NCBI GenBank assembly: GCA_945910395.1
Contig: CAMDYX010000023.1
Coordinates: 1 to 35,384, forward strand
DNA: 35,384 nt
Origin: an uncultured Agathobacter sp.
GTDB taxonomy: Bacteria > Bacillota > Clostridia > Lachnospirales > Lachnospiraceae
Direction: 5' to 3'
Below the pieces are notes generated by a model. That model saw only the letters and a program-made list of their open reading frames with translations. It was not told the DNA's origin and made no database searches. Positions 32,069-35,384 of the stretch are shown here, piece after piece (position 1 is the stretch's first letter; the number at the start of each line of letters is the position of its first letter). A program made the position numbers and the translations under genes.

Positions 32069-33430
32069 TTACAATTCCTTCATATCTATTAAAATAAAGC
32101 TTGGATCGCGAAGCACATACTGCTTTAATGCAGGCTCAAAATCCGTTGCAGAAAACAGGTAATAATGCTCCGAAGTAATCTTTGCCTTAGACATTGCAGT
32201 TGCCATATCCTCACACATTGCCATCGTCATCAAAGGCTCATTCCAATTGCAGAATCCGATAATGTTCTGCCGGTCGCTACTCTGTGCGATAATGTCAATG
32301 CTTCCGGTTTTTCCAACCCAGGTTCCCATTTTATGAATCTTAAACGGAAGCCGATGCATCTGATTCAAGATCATCAGATATTCCATGCAGACATTGCGGA
32401 AATACCGCTCCAAATACTGATCCAGTTCTTCTGCAATATAGGTATCATAGAATTCCTCCGCAGTCATCAAAAACAGATCGGACAAATGGGGATACACAAA
32501 CTTAAACCAGAAATTAACAAATGTGTTCTGAATCTGATAAACACCCTTCTTGGCATTCTCCCATCCCCCGGTTTCAAAGGAAACCAGCTTTTCCACAATA
32601 TCAAATTCCGCAAGATTTTTCATATACACACTAATTTTTGCTCTTGAAAAACCGGTCTCATGATACAGATCATTCAGTTTATTTTTTCCTGCGGCAATCG
32701 TGGCAAGAATGGTATTGTAAACGGACAGTTCCCGAAGCTCGCCGGCAATTAAGCGCTCTGCCTCATCATAAAGATATCCATCCTTAGATAATACAAGATT
32801 GCAAATGTTGGTCTTAAAGTCCGCTTTCCGGTCCCAGTGATCCAGATAATCCGGCACTCCACCCAGGGAGCCGTAGATCTTTATGCTTTCCGCCACACTG
32901 TATTCCGGAAACGAACGCACAACCTCTAGGAAATTCAGATTCTCCACAGGGTAAAATGCATCTACGTGTCTGATATCCTCCCCAAACAGCTCCGGCGCAT
33001 CCTTCATTGCCCAGACAATGGAGGAAGACACCAGAAGAATCATGACCGGTCCCGGATACAACCGTTTCATCCGAAGCTTGATTAAGCTCTTTACAAATTC
33101 CGGGTCTTTTTTCATCAGATACTGTGCCTCGTCAATAATTAAGACAAGCTTAGACGGATCTCCTGTTTTGATACGATTAAAATATTCGTCATAAGTAAAT
33201 TTGGTAAGCTTCGCATCAAAGTTCCGGGCAATCTCCTCCCCAAACATTTTATTCTGAAGCTCTGCAGAAGCCTGACGACAGCGGTAATAAAAGTACTTTT
33301 TCCCTTCGGAAAACTCTTTTACCAATTGCTGCAGCTGAGCCCCTTTTTGACCATACAGGACAATCAGCTGATTGCCGGTCTCCTTGTACATCTCCTCTAG
33401 TTTCTTTAAATCCGTACCTTTTGCGTTCAT
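32069..33430 (-). CDS. Archaeal-type AAA ATPase/DUF234-like protein with degenerate P-loop
   Basis: About 453 residues from ATG 33430 (GGGAG seven bases upstream; a longer frame to 33499 runs through the leader). The layout is that of archaeal-type ATPases: N-terminal nucleotide-binding region, GGVPDYL segment (about 215), winged helix (about 265-320), and a C-terminal nuclease-like DUF234 part (VGKTGSIDIIAQ, about 390). Walker B (LVLIIDEAQ, Asp100-Glu101) is intact. The Walker A region reads LYGQKGAQLQQL at 25-36, lacking the GKT/GKS lysine and hydroxyl residue, so ATP binding is doubtful. It starts a transcript with the topoisomerase and the beta-helix gene. Function unknown; relatives are sometimes linked to DNA or defence functions. 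Confidence 0.82.
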   Translation of the reverse strand: MNAKGTDLKKLEEMYKETGNQLIVLYGQKGAQLQQLVKEFSEGKKYFYYRCRQASAELQNKMFGEEIARNFDAKLTKFTYDEYFNRIKTGDPSKLVLIIDEAQYLMKKDPEFVKSLIKLRMKRLYPGPVMILLVSSSIVWAMKDAPELFGEDIRHVDAFYPVENLNFLEVVRSFPEYSVAESIKIYGSLGGVPDYLDHWDRKADFKTNICNLVLSKDGYLYDEAERLIAGELRELSVYNTILATIAAGKNKLNDLYHETGFSRAKISVYMKNLAEFDIVEKLVSFETGGWENAKKGVYQIQNTFVNFWFKFVYPHLSDLFLMTAEEFYDTYIAEELDQYLERYFRNVCMEYLMILNQMHRLPFKIHKMGTWVGKTGSIDIIAQSSDRQNIIGFCNWNEPLMTMAMCEDMATAMSKAKITSEHYYLFSATDFEPALKQYVLRDPSFILIDMKEL

Positions 33431-33519
33431 GCCTTTTCTCCCACCCCGTGCAGGCACGAGGAACATTTTTCTTGTCGTATGAAAATAGCGGATATCCAAA
33501 ATTCGGAAATTCGCTACTT

Positions 33520-33548
33520 ATTATATCATTTTTTAATTTTACTTACAA
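33520..33548 (-). promoter_or_regulatory. Sigma-A-type promoter of ATPase-topoisomerase operon
   Basis: TTGTAA (33548-33543) and TATAAT (33525-33520) are 17 bases apart on the minus strand. The predicted leader of about 83 bases contains two small hairpins, AGCG...CGCT and CGTGC-CT-GCACG; the second sits just before the ribosome site and may modulate translation. Confidence 0.75.
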
Positions 33549-33551
33549 CAA

Positions 33552-34793
33552 TTAGTGGAAATCCTCCATAACTTTTATGGTTCCATCTGCAATCATATCA
33601 ATCATATGCTGGGCAATGATCGGATCAAACTGAAGACCTTTATTCTTTTCTAATTCTTCCAATATGGTATCCTTTGATAAATGCTTTCGATAGCATCGGT
33701 CGCTATTCATTGCATCAAAAGCATCCGCCACACAGATAATTCTGGCAAATATCGGAATGTTTTCTCCGACTAAGCCTTCCGGATATCCCTTTCCATCATA
33801 GCGCTCATGATGATATCTGGCACCATCCTGAATTCCTTCGATTGTATTAAAGTTTTCAAGTACTTTCCCACCCATGGTGGTATGGGATTCAATTACCTTG
33901 CGTTCGGAATCGGACAAATGATCCGGTTTCTTCAGAACCAGGTCCGGGATTCCCATTTTTCCACAATCATGCATAAGTGCAATGTATCCCAGATTCCTGA
34001 GTTGTTCTTCTGTCATTCCCATTCGCTTTGCCAAAGCCTTCGAATACTGGGCCACACGAACCGAATGACCTTTTGTATAGGAATCCTTCGCATCAATCAA
34101 CCCTGCAAAGGTCATCATGGTCTGAGAAATAATTTCTTCATCCCGTTTTCTCCGGTCGTCTAAGGATTGAATCTGAAGCAGCATGAACACATAAACAACA
34201 AGTGCCGCAATCCATGCAATAATTGCAATCCACAAACCCCAATAGAGCAGGTAATTATGAATATCCTTCTGCACATATCCTTCAAAAGAGAAATCAGATA
34301 TTTCAATGGTTTTATCCGTCATAATGACAAACCCGAAGGTCTTTTCTCCATGTGCAGGGATTGTTTCAAGATTTTCATCTGGATGAAAAACAATCTCTGT
34401 CTCATTTATGAATTCATATTCCCCATTCCAGGAGCTGTCAATTTTTCCTTTCACCGGGAGGTGTATGATCATGGACCAGTTATGTATATTGTCATCTGTC
34501 TGATTGCAGATTGTACCGTCGAACTCTGCTCCAACGACTCCAACCAGTCTTCCGCCTGATTCTGAGTTTGAATCCTGCTGATAAATACGATCCTCCCAGC
34601 TTTGTGTCATTTCCATAGAGATGGTCATCTGGGCATCCTGAGAATCCATATTCTCTCCATTATGAATTTCCAGCTTTACAGGAATCCGGTTATAATTCTC
34701 CACTTTAAACATCAAAACTAGGAATAATAAAACTATTATTCCTAGCGTAATTGCAAAAAATGTAACTATACGTTCCTGTCTGACCGTCCTCAT
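33552..34793 (-). CDS. Membrane HD-GYP domain phosphodiesterase
   Basis: A 413-residue protein. A transmembrane helix near the N-terminus (about 10-28), an extracytoplasmic domain of about 150 residues, a second helix (about 183-206) and a cytoplasmic HD-GYP domain (about 225-410). Catalytic motifs are complete: HSVRVAQYSKALA, MHDCGKMGIPD, HHERYDGKGYPEG and CVADAFDAM. HD-GYP enzymes degrade cyclic-di-GMP, some also cGAMP. With the EAL protein at 6114 it shows active cyclic-dinucleotide turnover in this organism. GAGGGGAG lies just before ATG. It follows asd by 42 bases, with no terminator seen. The outer domain probably senses an unknown signal. Confidence 0.93.
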   Translation of the reverse strand: MRTVRQERIVTFFAITLGIIVLLFLVLMFKVENYNRIPVKLEIHNGENMDSQDAQMTISMEMTQSWEDRIYQQDSNSESGGRLVGVVGAEFDGTICNQTDDNIHNWSMIIHLPVKGKIDSSWNGEYEFINETEIVFHPDENLETIPAHGEKTFGFVIMTDKTIEISDFSFEGYVQKDIHNYLLYWGLWIAIIAWIAALVVYVFMLLQIQSLDDRRKRDEEIISQTMMTFAGLIDAKDSYTKGHSVRVAQYSKALAKRMGMTEEQLRNLGYIALMHDCGKMGIPDLVLKKPDHLSDSERKVIESHTTMGGKVLENFNTIEGIQDGARYHHERYDGKGYPEGLVGENIPIFARIICVADAFDAMNSDRCYRKHLSKDTILEELEKNKGLQFDPIIAQHMIDMIADGTIKVMEDFH

Positions 34794-34835
34794 CTGCTCC
34801 CCTCACATCTAAAACGTCCTACTACTTTTGCAATC

Positions 34836-35384
34836 TTATTTCTTTGTGATATATCCCTGTGCCTTTAACAGCTCTGCGCAAAGAACCGCGCCACCTGCAG
34901 CACCACGAACCGTGTTGTGGGAAAGTCCTACGAACTTCCAGTCATATACTGTATCCTTGCGAAGTCGTCCAACAGAAATACCCATACCATTCTCATAGTT
35001 TACATCCAGTGCAATCTGAGGGCGGTTATCCTCTTCTAAGTACTGGATAAACTGCTTTGGAGCACTCGGAAGCTCCAGTTCCTGAGGAACTCCGCTGAAA
35101 TCTTTAAGTGCCTGAATCAGCTGTTCCTTTGTAGGATTCTTTTTAAACTTCACGAAAACAGCAGCGGTATGTCCGTTTAATACCGGAACACGGATACACT
35201 GTGCAGTAATAACCGGTGATTCTACCGGAACGATTTCCTTCTTCTCGTCATCTACATATCCCCATACACGAAGCGGCTCCTTCTCAGATTTTTCCTCTTC
35301 TCCGCCGATGTATGGAATAATATTTCCAACCATCTCCGGCCAATCCTTGAAGGTCTTTCCTGCTCCGGAAATTGCCTGATAGGT
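34836..35384 (-). CDS. asd: Aspartate-semialdehyde dehydrogenase, C-terminal part (5' end outside window)
   Basis: The last 182 codons of an Asd gene whose start lies beyond the right edge; the frame is open to the final base. It reduces aspartyl phosphate to L-aspartate beta-semialdehyde with NADPH, feeding lysine, threonine and methionine synthesis. PYIGGEEEKSEKEP, the RVPVLNGHTAAVFV strand with its catalytic-region histidine, and SVGRLRKDTVYDWKFVGLSH followed by NTVRGAAGGAVL mark the archaeal/fungal-type branch rather than the E. coli type. The catalytic cysteine would lie upstream and is not visible. Aspartate semialdehyde is also the co-substrate of the carboxyspermidine dehydrogenase at 16033. 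Confidence 0.93.
   Translation of the reverse strand, partial: TYQAISGAGKTFKDWPEMVGNIIPYIGGEEEKSEKEPLRVWGYVDDEKKEIVPVESPVITAQCIRVPVLNGHTAAVFVKFKKNPTKEQLIQALKDFSGVPQELELPSAPKQFIQYLEEDNRPQIALDVNYENGMGISVGRLRKDTVYDWKFVGLSHNTVRGAAGGAVLCAELLKAQGYITKK

Overview
The window looks like chromosomal DNA of an anaerobic clostridium, most likely a gut Lachnospiraceae. The evidence is moderate AT-richness, AGGAGG-type ribosome sites, the clostridial KMGKR variant in LeuRS, the GGGtGRT/Fe-S-scaffold gene pair, and cytosolic FeFe-hydrogenase-like sensory proteins. I see no rRNA, tRNA, prophage, transposase gene or CRISPR array. The assignment below family level is a guess.

Layout from left to right. (1) 1-2050: a plus-strand pair, a LysR regulator and a cysteine-rich DUF6062-type protein. 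(2) 2049-10094, minus: three related membrane proteins (two with zinc ribbons), an EAL phosphodiesterase, leuS and a Na+/alanine symporter. (3) 10181-12341, minus: a TM2/zinc-ribbon gene with no normal start codon, then ilvN-ilvC with its own promoter and terminator. (4) 12629-20550, minus: a polyamine operon, arginine decarboxylase - spermidine synthase - carboxyspermidine dehydrogenase - carboxyspermidine decarboxylase - agmatine deiminase - N-carbamoylputrescine amidase. It should convert arginine to agmatine, N-carbamoylputrescine, putrescine and spermidine. (5) 20563-25773, minus: a hybrid histidine kinase, a soluble hydrogenase-like/chemotaxis-type sensor and a stand-alone receiver, likely one redox or H2 signalling module. 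(6) 25876-27723, minus: Fe-S scaffold-like protein and GGGtGRT protein. (7) 27750-33548, minus: ATPase with a degenerate P-loop, a long type IA topoisomerase and a left-handed beta-helix protein. (8) 33552-35384, minus: the 3' part of asd and an HD-GYP protein. Asd makes aspartate semialdehyde, the co-substrate of carboxyspermidine dehydrogenase.

Three non-coding structures stand out. First, a family of long palindromic repeats (six copies or remnants at 1, 1863, 12366, 13537, 14767 and 17397) sits between genes and appears to have supplied a stop codon and ribosome-site sequence to neighbours. Second, the 664-bp gap inside the polyamine operon (17293-17956) holds a strikingly regular array of ten dyads with a 53-bp period and an invariant 22-bp pyrimidine-rich segment; one palindromic repeat has inserted into it. 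Third, the polyamine operon begins with a consensus promoter and a leader of about 238 nt that ends in an intrinsic terminator just before the speA ribosome site, with a complementary upstream segment able to act as an antiterminator. The array and the leader are the best candidates for undescribed biology here; their functions are inference.
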